Positions 12,170 to 23,780 of a DNA stretch of 64,000 nucleotides are shown here, piece by piece (position 1 is the stretch's first letter; the number at the start of each line of letters is the position of its first letter). The DNA is taken from NCBI GenBank assembly GCA_033439255.1, contig CM065882.1, positions 2,976,001-3,040,000 on the forward strand, written 5' to 3'. The notes below the pieces were generated by a model. It saw only the letters and a program-made list of their open reading frames with translations, made no database searches and was not told the origin of the DNA. The position numbers were made by a program, and so were the translations under genes. This DNA is from Hericium rajendrae (Eukaryota > Basidiomycota > Agaricomycetes > Russulales > Hericiaceae).

Positions 12170-13630
12170 ATGTATCGCTCACTTCGTTCACTACCGGCTG
12201 CGTCTGTCCGACGCAATACCGGCAGTCTCATCTCGTCCCTCGCGTCGAGCCGATCCATTCCTCGTTTCGTGACATGCCAGAAGATTGACTTTCTGAAACG
12301 AGGCTTCACATCGAAGTCGAAGGCACCTCCACCTCCGGACGTGCCCAAGTCGAAACCCAAGGCATTCACACCCTTACGCCTGACCGCCCTCGACTCCCTT
12401 CCGATCCGTTCCAATCCTAAACCAACACGGAGTGAAATTCACCCCATCACAACGCTCGCGACGGCAGAGCGATATCTGCTCACGCAGCTGCGCAATCGTC
12501 TTCCGTCTGATGCTCGTCCTCTCCACGAGGCATATTGGGTGCCGAAGTGGGGCGCCAATGGCGCCGAAGGCGAGGTGTTCGTCTTCAACAATGGGAGCTT
12601 TGTATGCTGGGGATTGTCAGAGAAAGAGGCCCAAAGATTCCGGGACACGTACTTATCTGAGGTCGAGGTTTCGCCGCTGCGTGAACCGGAGACGGAGGAG
12701 CTGGAGTTCGTGACGGACCACTCTGAGTGAGTCTTCTATCTGACTGTTGTCGAGTCTGAAAATAACATCTAATTCACAGGAACACGCGGATACAAGGCGA
12801 TCTCATAATTCTAGGCCATAGTCCCTCACTCAGCCAGCCAGAATCATCTCTGCCGAGCAGTTTACCACCCTCGGCGCTACCGCAAGAGACCCTCCTTGCT
12901 CGGTATGCGTTCTCCCAGGCTCTGTCGCGCTCGACTGCTCTTTCTGCGCTCGAGGTCAACTTGGACAACTACTTGACATCCATGTCGTTCCTGCCGTTGA
13001 ATTTAGAGAAGACCGGGAAGCCGGGCGTCAGCCGGAGGACGCTTGTCAAGAAGCTGGGCGAGCTGCTCAAGTTCCGTCAAGGCTTGAATCTGAATCGTGG
13101 AAACGTTTACGACACGCCGGATTTCTATTGGGCTGAACCAGTCCTGGAGAGTGCGTATCGCGGTATACCACATTCGGTTCTCTGCTGAAGGATTTTCACA
13201 GGTTACTTCAACTCGTTGAGTAACGCGCTGGAAGTGAAGGCCCGGATACGAGACGTGAATGAAAAGATCACATATGCTGCTGAGGTTTGTGTCTTGTCTT
13301 TCTCTGCGCTAAGATGTCCGTCTCATTTGGTATCTACAGGTGCAATCGGTGCTACGACAGCTCCTAACGGAAGTAAGCACGCTATTCCTGTTCTTGATAT
13401 CCTTGATCATTGCTGACTCTCACTACATAGACCTCTGCTGCCCGCATGGAGCTTATCATCATCCTGCTGATTGCTGTCGAGGTGGTCATTGTACGCGTAT
13501 TTCACTATTCCCAGGTGACATTTGCGCTAATTTATCCCAGGTCCTTATACGCGACGTGCCAGAGCTCTGGCATAATTCGGAGTCCGAGGCCGAAAAGTCC
13601 AAAGCTTCATCTAGTTCTGAACTTGCATAG
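12170..13630 (+). CDS. Mitochondrial DUF155 protein (RMND1 / yeast Mrx10-like)
   Basis: The DUF155 family includes human RMND1 and yeast Mrx10, inner-membrane proteins tied to mitochondrial translation. The N-terminus from 12170, MYRSLRSLPAASVRRNTG, is rich in Arg/Ser and lacks acids, a good presequence. The core shows HPITTLATAERYLLTQLRN, then EGEVFVFNNGSFVCWGLSE, the DUF155 hallmark (F.fg.VV.WG). Later come ETLLARYAFSQALSRST, VSRRTLVKKLGELLKFRQG and DTPDFYWAEPVLE. The penultimate coding exon ARMELIIILLIAVEVVI is the C-terminal membrane helix of this family. Six or so exons with introns of about 50 nt; the final exon ends in an acidic, Ser-rich tail at 13630. A paralogous Golgi/vacuole group exists (Rmd1), but the presequence favours the mitochondrial branch. 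No frame break seen. Confidence 0.85.
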
Positions 13631-13851
13631 AAAGTCAATACTATCTCACTATCTAGCTCACATCTCATTCGGTCAACGCACCCCTCTACGCACATATTGT
13701 TATCCACCCCACTCAATGTACCCTAGATTGCATGCAATATCATAGAGACTAACTAATGGAAAAATGGCGCGAATAACACACCGCGCGCGGACTACAAGAG
13801 GTTATGTAACAGTCAAACCATCCAAGAATACGCCAGGCGAATATGTCGCGT

Positions 13852-15912
13852 TCATTCATTCTTCGGCCTCAAGATCATATCTGCGCACTTCTCCGCAGCC
13901 GTGACAATCCATGGAAAAATGGAGGAATCTGCGACTCGCAGCCTCTCGATGCCATGGACGCGTAACTGATCGTCAATGACGCCCCCGCCCGCGGGATCGT
14001 TCTCCGGCGCCATCCTGCATGTAGACGAGTAATGGAAGGCAGTGGAAATTCTCTGCCTTATCAACGCGTCCAAGCTAGCGTTGTCTTCGCTCTCTGGTAC
14101 ATCCAATGGATCGAGTTTATATGAAAGACAGTTGTGCATCTGCGAGGTCAGGCGCATGCTGAGCCGGAGGGCTGCACGGAGCGGCGTGTAATGTTCTCGG
14201 TTGGTGAGAATAGCCGGATCGATGACCAAGGGATCATCTGGCGCTGAGGAAGCCAATCGGACGGTGCCTTTGCTCAACGGGTGAAGGAGTACGTTGATGA
14301 AGGAAAACCTGCCATGCTTTTTGTCAAATTCCGCGTTGGGATCGGGATGCACACCCTGTCCATGCTGTTCAGTTTGATCGCGGCGGTTGCAGAAGTGTAT
14401 TACGCACCGGGAGAATCTCGGTGTCAGGCAGCGTATCCTTGCTCATCAATTCGACGACAGATGGTTTGCCTGAATTATCAAAAGAGGCAGAGCTAGCGAA
14501 TATGGCCAGTTGGGTGATATGGCCAATGAGGATACCAGTTCCGAAGAGGAGATATCGCAGAACGGCCAATATGAATAGCCATGGGCGAACCATATATATC
14601 GATAATGAATCATGAAGGAATGCGCCAAGTCAGATCGACCATGTAGTGGTCTTGCTATAGAGAATTTACGACAGTGAGACCATCTAGAAGGGCCTTTGAG
14701 ATTGGAATTTACCAGATTTGATCCCACCGCCGGTAAGGATTTAACCACGGGAATCTTGTGTTCCTTCAGATGTTTCGAGGGGCCTACACCGCTAATGGGC
14801 GAGATGATCATTGGCTGAGATAGGTATAAAAACGCGATTGACCTTAACATCAGTAACTTCGGAGAGCCGAATGGACCTGAGCACAGGATAACTTCTTCTC
14901 TGGCATGAATTGTCCGCGTCGCCTTTCCATGGTTCCCCGCGAGAACTATACCTTGTGCAATCTTGCGACCATCTGAGCGCACGTCAATATCTAGCTTATG
15001 CACAGTGGCGTTGGTACAGATATGCAGATTCGACCTGCGCTGCGATGCAAGATCTTTGGGGAGGAACGCTCGTGCGGTGGAATGACGACGACCAGAGTCA
15101 TCTATTGTATGGTCAAGACGGGCGCAACCAATCGAAGGCTGTTTAGAACTATTCAGGTCTTGTATAAACGGTAACCCTATGTCCTGGCATGCTTGAACGA
15201 CCCTAGAGGAACACATAAGTAAATCAATCCTTCAAGAGGCCCAGGTAGGATTTATCGTACTGTTTATAGCTGGGAAAGGCGAGCTCGCCTAGTGATCTAT
15301 TCCGCCATTCACCTACACGATCAATTTGAGCAGGCATGATCAGAAGTTGACGCGAAGATAATGATACCTTGCGTTCCATGCACTTCAGGGCTGTTAATAA
15401 AACCGGAATTTTCAGACTTCATGAAGTACGGCAGGACGTCGTCCCATCCCCAACCCTGTCTCCCGGCGGCCTTCCAAGCGTCGTACTCGGCTGGAAGGCC
15501 GCGCGTGTAGAGGCAATGTTGATTCTGGACGTACCACCAAGGGCAGATCCTGTGTAAAGATCGAGCGAGTGACCTAGCTCGCTCTGGGTAACAGTTGGGT
15601 GTTTCCACGAGGGAGAGGATGATGCCTCAAAATTCATTGAAAAGAAAGGCACTCGGGATACCCAGGTATCCGCCAAAGGACCACGTTCCACAAGTAGGGC
15701 CGTTTTTGACGAGTCATTGCTAAGTCGGTTTGCTAAGACACAGCTTGCTGTGCCGCCTCCTGCAATGGAATGTTCCCGTCTATGAGTGCGGCATTCAATT
15801 GCATCTTTGACGGAGGAATGTTTTTCATACCAACGATGATGAAGTCGTATTCATCCAAAAGGTTATCGGTGCTAACCTCTGGATAACGAGCCAGCCAGTT
15901 GCTGAACTGCAT
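13852..15912 (-). pseudogene. GMC-family FAD oxidoreductase, apparently decayed
   Basis: Relative of aryl-alcohol/choline-type GMC oxidases. The start at 15912 gives MQFSNWLARYPEVSTDN, and a first intron joins EYDFIIV to GGGTASCVLANRLS, the FAD-binding loop, whose last Gly reads Ser. GSALGGTSRIN (GMC signature 1) and CSGPFGSPKLLMLSGVGP (signature 2, built across an intron) follow, then GSNLQDH and RPWLFILAVLRYLLFGTG. The C-terminal half has GGGVIDDQLRVHG and FHYSSTCRM with the first active-site His. The end reads DSSIFPWIVTAAEKCADMI: the usual segment of about ten residues with the second catalytic His/Asn is missing. Frame changes also occur after SRIN (about 15510) and after LTWRIP (about 14620). 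The C-terminal loss cannot be an indel error of one base, so I favour a true pseudogene. No signal peptide. Confidence 0.65.
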
Positions 15913-16135
15913 GCTGGAGTTTCAACGATGCAGGTGGGAACGACAGCGAGAGTTGGTTACGCTGGTATTCACTAGCAACTACGGAATTAGGATGGTCGAA
16001 AAAAAATACAAAGGGATATACGCTCTCTTGGGGAGAAAATCAAAGCTAAGAAACAAGTTTGAAGTAGGTTATGTAGAAGTGATTTTGTCGAATAAGTATG
16101 GCCGAAGCGTGGTTCGAAGAATCGGCGACCTCGGG

Positions 16136-16144
16136 GTTGGTGAA
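16136..16144. repeat. Target-site duplication, left copy
   Basis: The nine bases GTTGGTGAA stand directly outside the left end of the inverted-repeat element and recur at 17352-17360. If the first G is chance, an 8-bp duplication remains, the size made by hAT-like and KDZ-type transposases. Confidence 0.6.
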
Positions 16145-17351
16145 AGTTGGCCTCTTTCCGCCCCCAAGTCGAAACCTTAAAAAGGTAATTTGTGGCGCAC
16201 CCCGTCCGGTGCCCGAAGGTCAGCGCCGGAGAGACTTAACTAGGCCGGAAATAAGAACTATGTATTGATAACTATATTTCTGAGTAGCAATAAGTAATAA
16301 GTCCTTGCAATCGTCTTCTGCCAGATACGAAAAAGCGGCTAGAAATGCAGAAAAGACATATTCATTGGCTACAACAAGAGGGTACAACTATAGTGTGCTA
16401 AATCGTATACGCAGGCCCCGCCAGTATCGATCTGCTCAGCCTATCGCAGCTAGTGCCTCGTATCCTCATCCTATCCGCCCGCCTGCCTGCCCGCCCGCCA
16501 CAAGCGACGAAAAATGCCGTTGCGAATCTCATAACATGGCCAACTATGCGAAAGGTGTGGATGTACTGGCTCCAGCGCACGAACGCACGGCAAGTACGGG
16601 TATGCGCAGGGGGCGGCGGACGCCCAATCCGAACGGGGCGTTGGCTGATGCCCTGCATGCAGCTACGCCTGCGTATGGGCCGCGACTCAAGGCCATGGTC
16701 AAACGCACGTGCCCGTACACGAGCGCTGAGGCCGGCGCGAATACGAAGAGCGTGCAAGGCGGCAGGTGGGTGCTGGATGGTGTCTATCAGTGGCGGGGAA
16801 GCGGCGGGAGACGGGCGGAGCACTGCACGTACCTGTACACTGGGCGGGGCGTGCGGCAACCTACCTCGAGGCCTCTCACGTCCCCGCCCGCCAATCTTCC
16901 TGCCCGCCACCCCGATCCCGCCCCGCTCGCCCTGCCGGCTGCTGCCTGGTGTATGTACTCCCGAACACTAACGCAGGGCGGGTGCACGTATACAACACGC
17001 ACCTGTACGTGATTGTCAGGGCATCGGGATCAACGCCAGTGCGTTATGCGACCACCACATAGGGCCCGAGCACGATGGTGGACCCGCCAACTATGAAGCG
17101 ACTGGCGGGGTCGCGGAGAGTCGTGGAGAAAGGGACAGAGCAGGGACAGAGCATGGGCGGAAACAAGCAGCATGATGTTGCGATGTTTATTTCTCTCTTG
17201 GGTTATCGGAGCTGAAATATGGTTATCTATTATTATTTTAATCTACCCCCGGAGCCTTGAGCCAGTATGGCCGGTATGCTGCCGCCCCGGACGGAAGTTT
17301 CCGAATTTGCCTTTTTAGGTAATTTGACTTGGGGGCGGAAAGGCAAAGACT
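16145..17351. mobile_element. Non-autonomous DNA transposon-like element, 1,207 bp, with inverted ends
   Basis: Both ends begin AGT and share the perfect 17-mer CTTTCCGCCCCCAAGTC in inverted orientation (left about 16154-16170, right about 17326-17342). Similarity continues inward: AAAAAGG, then GTCCGG, and about 130 bp in the pair GATAACTATATTTC / GATAACCATATTTC. A 9-bp direct repeat flanks the element. The core (about 16430-17060) is very GC-rich with many CCCGCC and GTACAC-type words, unlike the AT-rich ends. Long open frames on both strands in the core are a by-product of composition; none has transposase motifs. It sits between the broken GMC gene and SNU66. The superfamily is not settled: the duplication size suggests hAT or KDZ, but the ends do not start with the usual CAG. 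Confidence 0.65.
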
Positions 17352-17360
17352 GTTGGTGAA
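17352..17360. repeat. Target-site duplication, right copy
   Basis: GTTGGTGAA, identical to the left copy, immediately follows the right inverted end. Confidence 0.6.
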
Positions 17361-17492
17361 CGAAAGCAGCCAAACATAGCCAAACAATGTTACATAAGCG
17401 TACGGCGATATTATTGGCAAGACCTTCTCAAGTCGTCAACTGCATACAGTAGTTGCTACTACCATCTCCTCATCCACTCTCTCAACGCCATC

Positions 17493-20388
17493 ATGTCTAT
17501 GGAAGAGAGCATCAGCTTGGAAGAGACCAACAAGATTCGTATATCGCTCGGTCTCAAGCCTTTAACCGACGATAGTGGTCCCGCCGATGACAAAGAAAAA
17601 CAGGCAGAAGACAACTATGCCAAGCAACGTGAGCGTGAGGCGAAGGAGAAAGAGACAAAGTCAGTTTCAGGTTTTCCTGTGGTGTGCGTGCAATTCTGAC
17701 CATTGGCTTCCCATTCGCAGGAGAATCCAGGACCGCATAGCGAAGTGAGTGTTATCTACATGCATTTATACCGCAGTGGCTTCTACCTTTTGGGCTTCCA
17801 GACGACCCATCATGCCATTGTAATTCGAGCGCATTGCTTACGCGACTGTACTTTCAGGGTGAGAAATAAGCGGGAACTCAATGCCTCGCTTACGGGAGCT
17901 ACACTCGGTGATGCGGACGCAGACACAGACGACACCTTGAAATGGCTCAAGAAGGCAAAGAAGAGGGAGAAGGAGCTAGCGAAGAAACGTCAGGCTGAGC
18001 TCGAGAGCATGGATAAACTTCTCCAAGGCGAAGATTACACAGAGAGTGCGTCATCGCTTGCTCCTTACTCTCGCCGAAGACTTACATTACTGTTGCGCCG
18101 TAGGGGACCTCGAAGGACTCAAGGTCAGCCATGACTTCGACGAGCTGGAAGAAGGCGAGGCTCGGATACTTACCCTTAAAGACAGCCGGATATTGGAGAA
18201 CGAAGGTATGTCGCTGCATCCAGCTGGTCGAGAAAAATACTCAATGTCTCTTCCAGAGGATGAGTTACAGAACGTCGAGATGGCGGAACAGGATCGGACG
18301 AAGGAAAGAATCGAAACTAAGATCAAGAACCGTAGCTATACTGGTTACGACGACGAAGAATTCGTTGCCGGTCGCGAGGGTTTGAGACGTCAAGTGTTGT
18401 CTAAATACGATGAGTTCCTTACAGGCCCGAAAGAAACGGTTCGTACTTAGCAACATCATGTGCGCAAAGGAGCTAATTGTTTCTGCAGGGTTTCCGTTTG
18501 GGCGCCAGCGGGCCATCATTGAGCGCTGCTGTCCGCCAGGAACAAGAGCAGGCTGCGGCAGCTGTCAACAAGTCATTGCTGTCCGTAGACTATACCAGTG
18601 AGTGCGATCCTCGATCTATGTGACGGCAGTGAAATGACTCCGTTGATTAGAAAACGTAGAAATGACCGACTATATGCAAAAGGGCGATGTTGGCTTTAAG
18701 AAATTGAAGGTTTGTGTTCACATTCATTATGGCATGTGTCTATCCTGAACATATTTGCATTTAGAGTAAAAAGAAGCGGCCATCCCGGAGAGCGGCAGAT
18801 GAGTCAGATATCCAGCCCATCAATGCGGAGGACCGTATGGATATCGAGGAGAAACCCATCATTCCCCGTGCGCGTGATTTGGATGCCAACTTCGTTGACG
18901 ATGAAGAGCTACAAGCGGCCCTCGCCCGGACTCGGAGGGCAAAGATTAAAGCCAAGAAAATGTCTCCTGAAGAGATAGCAAGAAGAAGTACGCTAGATCT
19001 CTTGCTTCATCGTGTTCCGATACTGACATGTCGTTTTCCTAATAAAGTTGCTGAAGAACGAGCGAGATCGGAACAAGTCAGTACTCCTGAGGTTATCAAA
19101 ATCGAGGAAGATGAAGTGGAGGGTGAAAGCTCCGGCCTAGTCTTTGATGATACTTCGGAGTTTGTTCGCGCCATTGTCTATGCTCCCACTGCTGTTAAGA
19201 AGGAGGTTATGGAGGCGAATGGAGGCGCCAAAGAGAAGACTCTAGCGGTAAAGGACGAGCCTATGGAGATTGTCGAGGAACTTGAAGCTGGAGAAGTCAC
19301 TGTTAAAGAAGAGGAAGACGATGAAGCCATCCTCAACGCGATCGAGAGCGCCATCAAAGCGACGGAGGCCGAGGAGAAAGCTGCTGCTAGTGGTGATGTC
19401 GCAGTTGGGACCTCGTCAGAACAGACTTTCAGCACGGGTATGGCCTCTACGCTCAACATCTTGCGGCAACAAGGCATCCTCGCCACGCCAAGTGCAGATC
19501 AGACAGAGCGGGAACGCGTTCAGCTTCAGCGCGATCTGTGGTTAGCGGAACAGCGGCGACGTGTCTCGGAGCGTGAGATGGAGAAGCTGAGATCTCGTGG
19601 AATGACCAAGGACCAGGCGCAGCGAGAGTACGAGAACCGTATGCGCGAGCAGCAAGAGGCGCGCGCCAATCTTGAAGCATTCAAGAACTACAAGCCCGAT
19701 GTCAATATCGTTTACTACGATGAGTTCGGACGCTCCCTCACGCCGAAGGAGGCTTGGAAGGCGCTATCTCATAAGTTCCACGGCAAGGGGTCTGGTAAGA
19801 TGAAGACAGAGAAGCGATTGAAGAAGATCGCTGAGGAGAAGAAGAAAGAGGCGATGGCTAGTGGTGATACGCCGCTTAGCATGAGCCGAGCTTTCCAGAT
19901 GAGACAGGAGAAGACGGGTCAAGCTCACTTTGTGTTGTCTGTCGGAAACAGAGGGTACGTTCCCTCCTTCCTTTCTCCTGACTGTACTGTGCTCATCAGT
20001 CTGTTCGTCGTACTTCTACAGTGCTGTGCCACAGGCTTCCGAGTTTCTCGATGTTCAGCCACTCTCCAAAGGCAAAACAGAGAAGACGAAGGGCAAGAAG
20101 AAGGAACAGAGCAAGTTGTTAGCCCCGCAGGCACTCGACAGTGGCTTCATGACATTACCGCCGCCCTCGGTGTCCTACAACGGCACGAGTGTCAGCCCTG
20201 CGCCGAGTGGAGAGATGGGCTCCCCTGCACCACGCCCTGGCTTCTCCCGTATTGCCTCCACCATGGTTTCGGAGGCTCCATCGAGTCGTGGTACGCCCGT
20301 TCCAGGCGATCGCACGAAGGTCGCGTTTGGCTTGAAGAGGAAAGCAGACGATGAAGCGAGTGGAACTCCTCCACCGAAGCGGCGTTAG
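17493..20388 (+). CDS. SNU66: U4/U6.U5 tri-snRNP component Snu66 / SART-1
   Basis: SART-1/Snu66 is a spliceosomal protein needed for tri-snRNP function in the nucleus. The ATG at 17493 starts MSMEESISLEETNKIRISLG and LKPL, the conserved SART-1 N-terminus. Small exons give NKRELNASLTGATLGDAD, DDTLKWLKKAKKREKE and later GDLEGLKVSHDFDELEEGE, with YTGYDDEEF and LSKYDEFLTG after them. A long exon carries acidic and Lys-rich stretches, then STLNILRQQGIL and the family-defining C-terminal block NIVYYDEFGRSLTPKEAWK followed by LSHKFHGKGSGKMKTEKR. An intron (about 19953-20020) leads to the last exon, with a basic KRKADDE...PPKRR tail that may be a nuclear signal. Length near 760 residues fits. About ten exons and no frame break. 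Confidence 0.9.
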
Positions 20389-20971
20389 AGGTGTATCAGC
20401 AGTGTAAGCAGCTGCGTTCATGTTTGTACGAGTGGTTAATTCAGTCATTTCATCCGGATTTCCTCGTGTGCATTTACGCGCGGGTGACCCTATGTGCCAG
20501 CCAGCCGTGTCTTGAAATCAGTTGTGAGTAGCTGTTGCCTTCAGTCAGGGAGCTTTTACATCGCAATCTTCTTCAGCATAGCAAGAAGGCCGATCGATAT
20601 GCGATTCACCTGCAATTCCCGCCAATTTCCTATAAGTGCTGCCGGGCGCTCTGGAAGAAACGGGTCGACAAATGTCTGGGGATCATTTTCATTTTGGTAA
20701 GTATATCATACATCCTCGTCGTCCTGACGCACATTATTCGTCAAATTTGGCGAATGTCGAACTGCCGAGGCCCCCAATAATCCCAACTAAGTTGGCTGTC
20801 CGCCTTTGCATGCGACGGGTGTCCAATATCGACGATAATCCGATGTCGATGGTATAATACAGCGTGGTATATTACTGGTATCCCTACATGTTCATTCTCG
20901 GCAGAGCACACTGCGCTGCCCCATGTATCTAAGATCAGCTGAATCTAGAAGAATGCAACCCATCCTCCATC
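20389..20971. other. Convergent intergenic region
   Basis: This is the space between the ends of SNU66 (+) and RNH201 (-). Three overlapping plus-strand open frames of 65-80 codons are in different frames, with no motif. I see nothing else. Confidence 0.55.
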
Positions 20972-22170
20972 TCATAGAGAACCAACGCTCTGGATCCCCA
21001 AATCCTTCGTAACTGCGCACCGGTCTTTGTCCCGTCCCGTCGCAGACTGAAAAGCCTTTACGAGGGATGCCTGACCATCGTCGATCCTGAAAGAATTACA
21101 ATGAACGATGGGAGGTATCAGAGACGGAAGCAAACGGACCATTCGACCGCGTGTGCGTTCTTCTCAAGAACGACCTTGATTGTTGTCCACGAAAAGCGGG
21201 CAAGCGTTGGATAGCCAAACGTCGGATCCAAGGCTGATTTGATCCACGCTTGCGTTTTGGGGTCTAATTGACAGTGAACATCATTCACACAACTGAAAGC
21301 GCAAAGCGAACGTACCTGATGGATATCCACTCCCCCTGTCTGAATCCCATGGCCTCGGTACATCAACCAGACCCTCGTCGTCTTCCTCAAAGGTCCAGCC
21401 TTCTATCCATGCATCGCGCGTCACTTTCGCTGCGACACTAGCAGCGCCCACGATCTTGTATATTGAATCCGCTTTCGCAACGACTGTGAAATTGATGCCC
21501 GGAAATTGCGAGGTCAAGTACGCCTCGTATGGTTTCGTCGGTCCAAGAGCGTCCACATAAACCTGCATGCATGGGGGATTGCGAGTTCAGAGATATGTCA
21601 GGCTCTGCGTAGAACATATATTGTACCTCAGATAGCTGGATTCCTTTCTGAAGTACTTCGCGTATCAACAGGACGGTTGCATCTTGCGACTGCTTGTTCA
21701 AATTTATTGGCGGGCGCTTCAGCATACCGCTGGAAATGGCCTGTGGACTGCACGGGGTATATAGCTGCGCGAGGAGCTTCCAGATTCATGAAGCGAACCT
21801 GATAATCCGAACGGACCAGCCAAGATTCGATAAGTCTCCATTTAGCGTCTCGAGGAGAGCAGATCTCATGTCCGCAGTCAGTGCCTTCGAGTCTAATGCC
21901 ACAGATAATGAGCGCATTCCTGCTGGCTAAAGAGCGCATACCATTGAAACCCAGATCATTCAATTGTTCCTCATAAGATGTAGCGCAGTAGGCTACACCG
22001 TAGACAAGGGGTCCAAGAACAGGACCTCGACCTGCTTCATCGACCCCTAGGATATAGGGCCCTGCAGCTGTTGGTGTGGGTGAATGGTAGGTGTATGACT
22101 CTGTCAATGGGGATGAGACGTCGGGAACTGAGGGTATACTGCGAGCTGCGACAATTGCGTCTGTACTCAT
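20972..22170 (-). CDS. RNH201: Ribonuclease H2 catalytic subunit A
   Basis: RNase HII-type nuclease that removes ribonucleotides from DNA and cuts RNA/DNA hybrids in the nucleus. From the start at 22170: an extended N-terminus, then YILGVDEAGRGPVLGPLVYG with the catalytic Asp and Glu. An intron after LGFN joins to DSKALTADMRSALLE, supplying another conserved Asp-Ser-Lys. Next SPQAISSGMLKRPPINLN, LLIREVLQKGIQLSE, then VYVDALGPTKPYEAYL (third Asp) and IVGAASVAAKVTRDAWIEGW. After GSGYPS come two more exons: DPKTQAWIKSALDPTFGYP through HAVEW, and a last short exon IDDGQASLVKAFQSATGRD ending GIQSVGSL. Reading through that final intron would stop early at 21118; the spliced end at 20972 restores the usual family C-terminus. 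Six exons, no frame break. Confidence 0.9.
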
Positions 22171-22690
22171 GATCGGGATGGTATTGTCGCATCGCAGGAC
22201 AAACGCGGTCTCGGGACGCGTCGCGCGTTATTTTTTTTTGTTTATTTGTTCACAGTGACAAGAAAATCAATAAAATAAGCAGAGATTATTATTTCGAGAG
22301 CAGGTCTGGGATGCAGAATCTCAACCGAGTGAAATAGCAAGTCTCTAGCTTTGAATTTTATTCCATCTCTAGCCTAAGGTAAAGAGAAGGCGAGAGAGCT
22401 CAATGGGCTGATACATTGGTCGGCGAAGGTCCAGCAGAGGAACATGGGCCGAACTGCATTCGATACTTTGCAAGTCAAAGATTCAAGCAGGATGCTGCTG
22501 ACATTCCGCGCGTAGAATTATGGCGATCTCGCATTTACTTGACATTCATGCGAGTCGCGTGAATGATTAAAATTACACAACAATAACATTACCATACCTA
22601 TGTTATAGAGCTTAGATGAGTAGTCCTTGATGATCACCGCAGAATGGCATATACGCACATACAACGTAAAACAGGTCTCCCCGAAGGGTA
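22171..22690. other. Intergenic, AT-rich
   Basis: This stretch lies upstream of RNH201 and downstream of the next minus-strand gene. It includes a T-run (about 22232-22240) and AT-rich sequence around 22560-22610. No open frame is worth calling. Confidence 0.55.
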
Positions 22691-23650
22691 TCACATCCGC
22701 CTTCTGATCTCAGGAGACATAGCCATTCCATCCATGCCCATACCGCCACGGCCCACTATCGGCGAACCTCGATCACCGCCGCCATAAAATTGAGTTGGAG
22801 GTATAGAGTTGAATTGCTGGCCACCTCCAGGATAAGGACCTCCCATCGCATGTCTAGGAGATGCGACGGCTGGAGAGCCAGCCATGCCGTTCATCGAGAA
22901 TTGACCGCCCATGTTCCCATGTTGCGCGCGGTTGAGAGGCGTCCCAGGGACGACCCCATGCATCGCATCAGAGGGACCCTCATCCGACTGACCTTCCTTG
23001 AGGTAGTCGAGAAGCGGTGTGGGATCGTAGTAAAGGTCAGAGCGTTCCTCAACCTGGAACCTGCGCTGTCGTGAGTCCCATCATCCATAAGCCGCTGCAA
23101 CTGTCGACATACTGTTGAGTCCCTACATCCCACTGCGGCCCCCGCTGAGCACGAGCAGTCATTAGCATAGAATTCCAGTCTGAAGCGCTCTCCTATAACA
23201 TTCAGGAAACAGTCACACGACAAGATCCATAAGTTGAAGTAGGATGTTACGCACGATGGCTTGCGCTATGGCACTCGAGGGCTCATTGGTGGGCTGGCGG
23301 ATGTCGATCTTTATGCCCTGCGTACGGGCAAGTGTCTCGACTTGAGCAGTGAGCGCAGGTCCAATGCGCTGGGTGCTATGTCGCGGGACCTGTACTTTGA
23401 CGTCTGAAGAAGGCCGACTGGGGGACATGAAGGTTGTGATCACGTTGGTCACGAGCGCGCGTCTGCTTCAAGTACTTGTCCCCGATCAACGAGACGCGCC
23501 GCCTTCAACGCGAACCGCATCTATTTCTTGGACAATCTCCGTCTGTATGCCCAAGGTTTTCTGTACGTGATATGATCTTGTTCTTATCCTTCAGCGCGAT
23601 TTCGTGAAACCCGATTTCAATAAGTCGCAGTCTTATACTTAACATCCACG
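22691..23650 (-). CDS. Unidentified protein with Gly/Met/Pro-rich tail, exon structure unresolved
   Basis: Several minus-strand pieces look coding but I cannot place the family. In order: IGFHEIALKDKNKIIS, LGIQTEIVQEIDAVRVEGG, TNVITTFMSPSRPSSDVKV, TAQVETLARTQGIKIDI with RQPTNEPSSAIAQAIVRN, GERFRLEFYANDC, RGPQWDVGTQQYVDS, and FQVEERSDLYYDPTPLLDYL. An intron-like break follows, then a low-complexity tail rich in Gly, Met and Pro (GGPYPGGGQQFNS, GRGGMGMDGMAMSPEIRR) ending at 22691. The gene faces away from the coiled-coil gene at 23781, so its promoter must be very short or its start lies further in. I considered a LIM-binding-domain adaptor and found no diagnostic block. The start is approximate. 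Confidence 0.4.
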
Positions 23651-23780
23651 GTAGGAAGCTTAAGCTTTCAAGTTTATGCGCAACGCACGATACTGACCCT
23701 TATGCCTGTCTCCGGATGAACAGGAAAGCACGTTATTAAGTTCCACACGAGGCCTCCATATCTCTTCTATCTCGAGACCT

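Noticed and set aside
16100-16130. tRNA-like B box (GGTTCGAAGAATC)
   Set aside because: Off consensus, with no matching A box or cloverleaf upstream.
16305-17012. 235-codon frame and companions inside the inverted-repeat element
   Set aside because: Open frames occur in several phases on both strands because the core is GC-rich; no transposase motif or coherent protein features.
22691-23650. LIM-binding (Ldb1/PtaB) adaptor as identity of the unplaced gene
   Set aside because: None of the diagnostic blocks of that family could be found; the resemblance was only the low-complexity tail.
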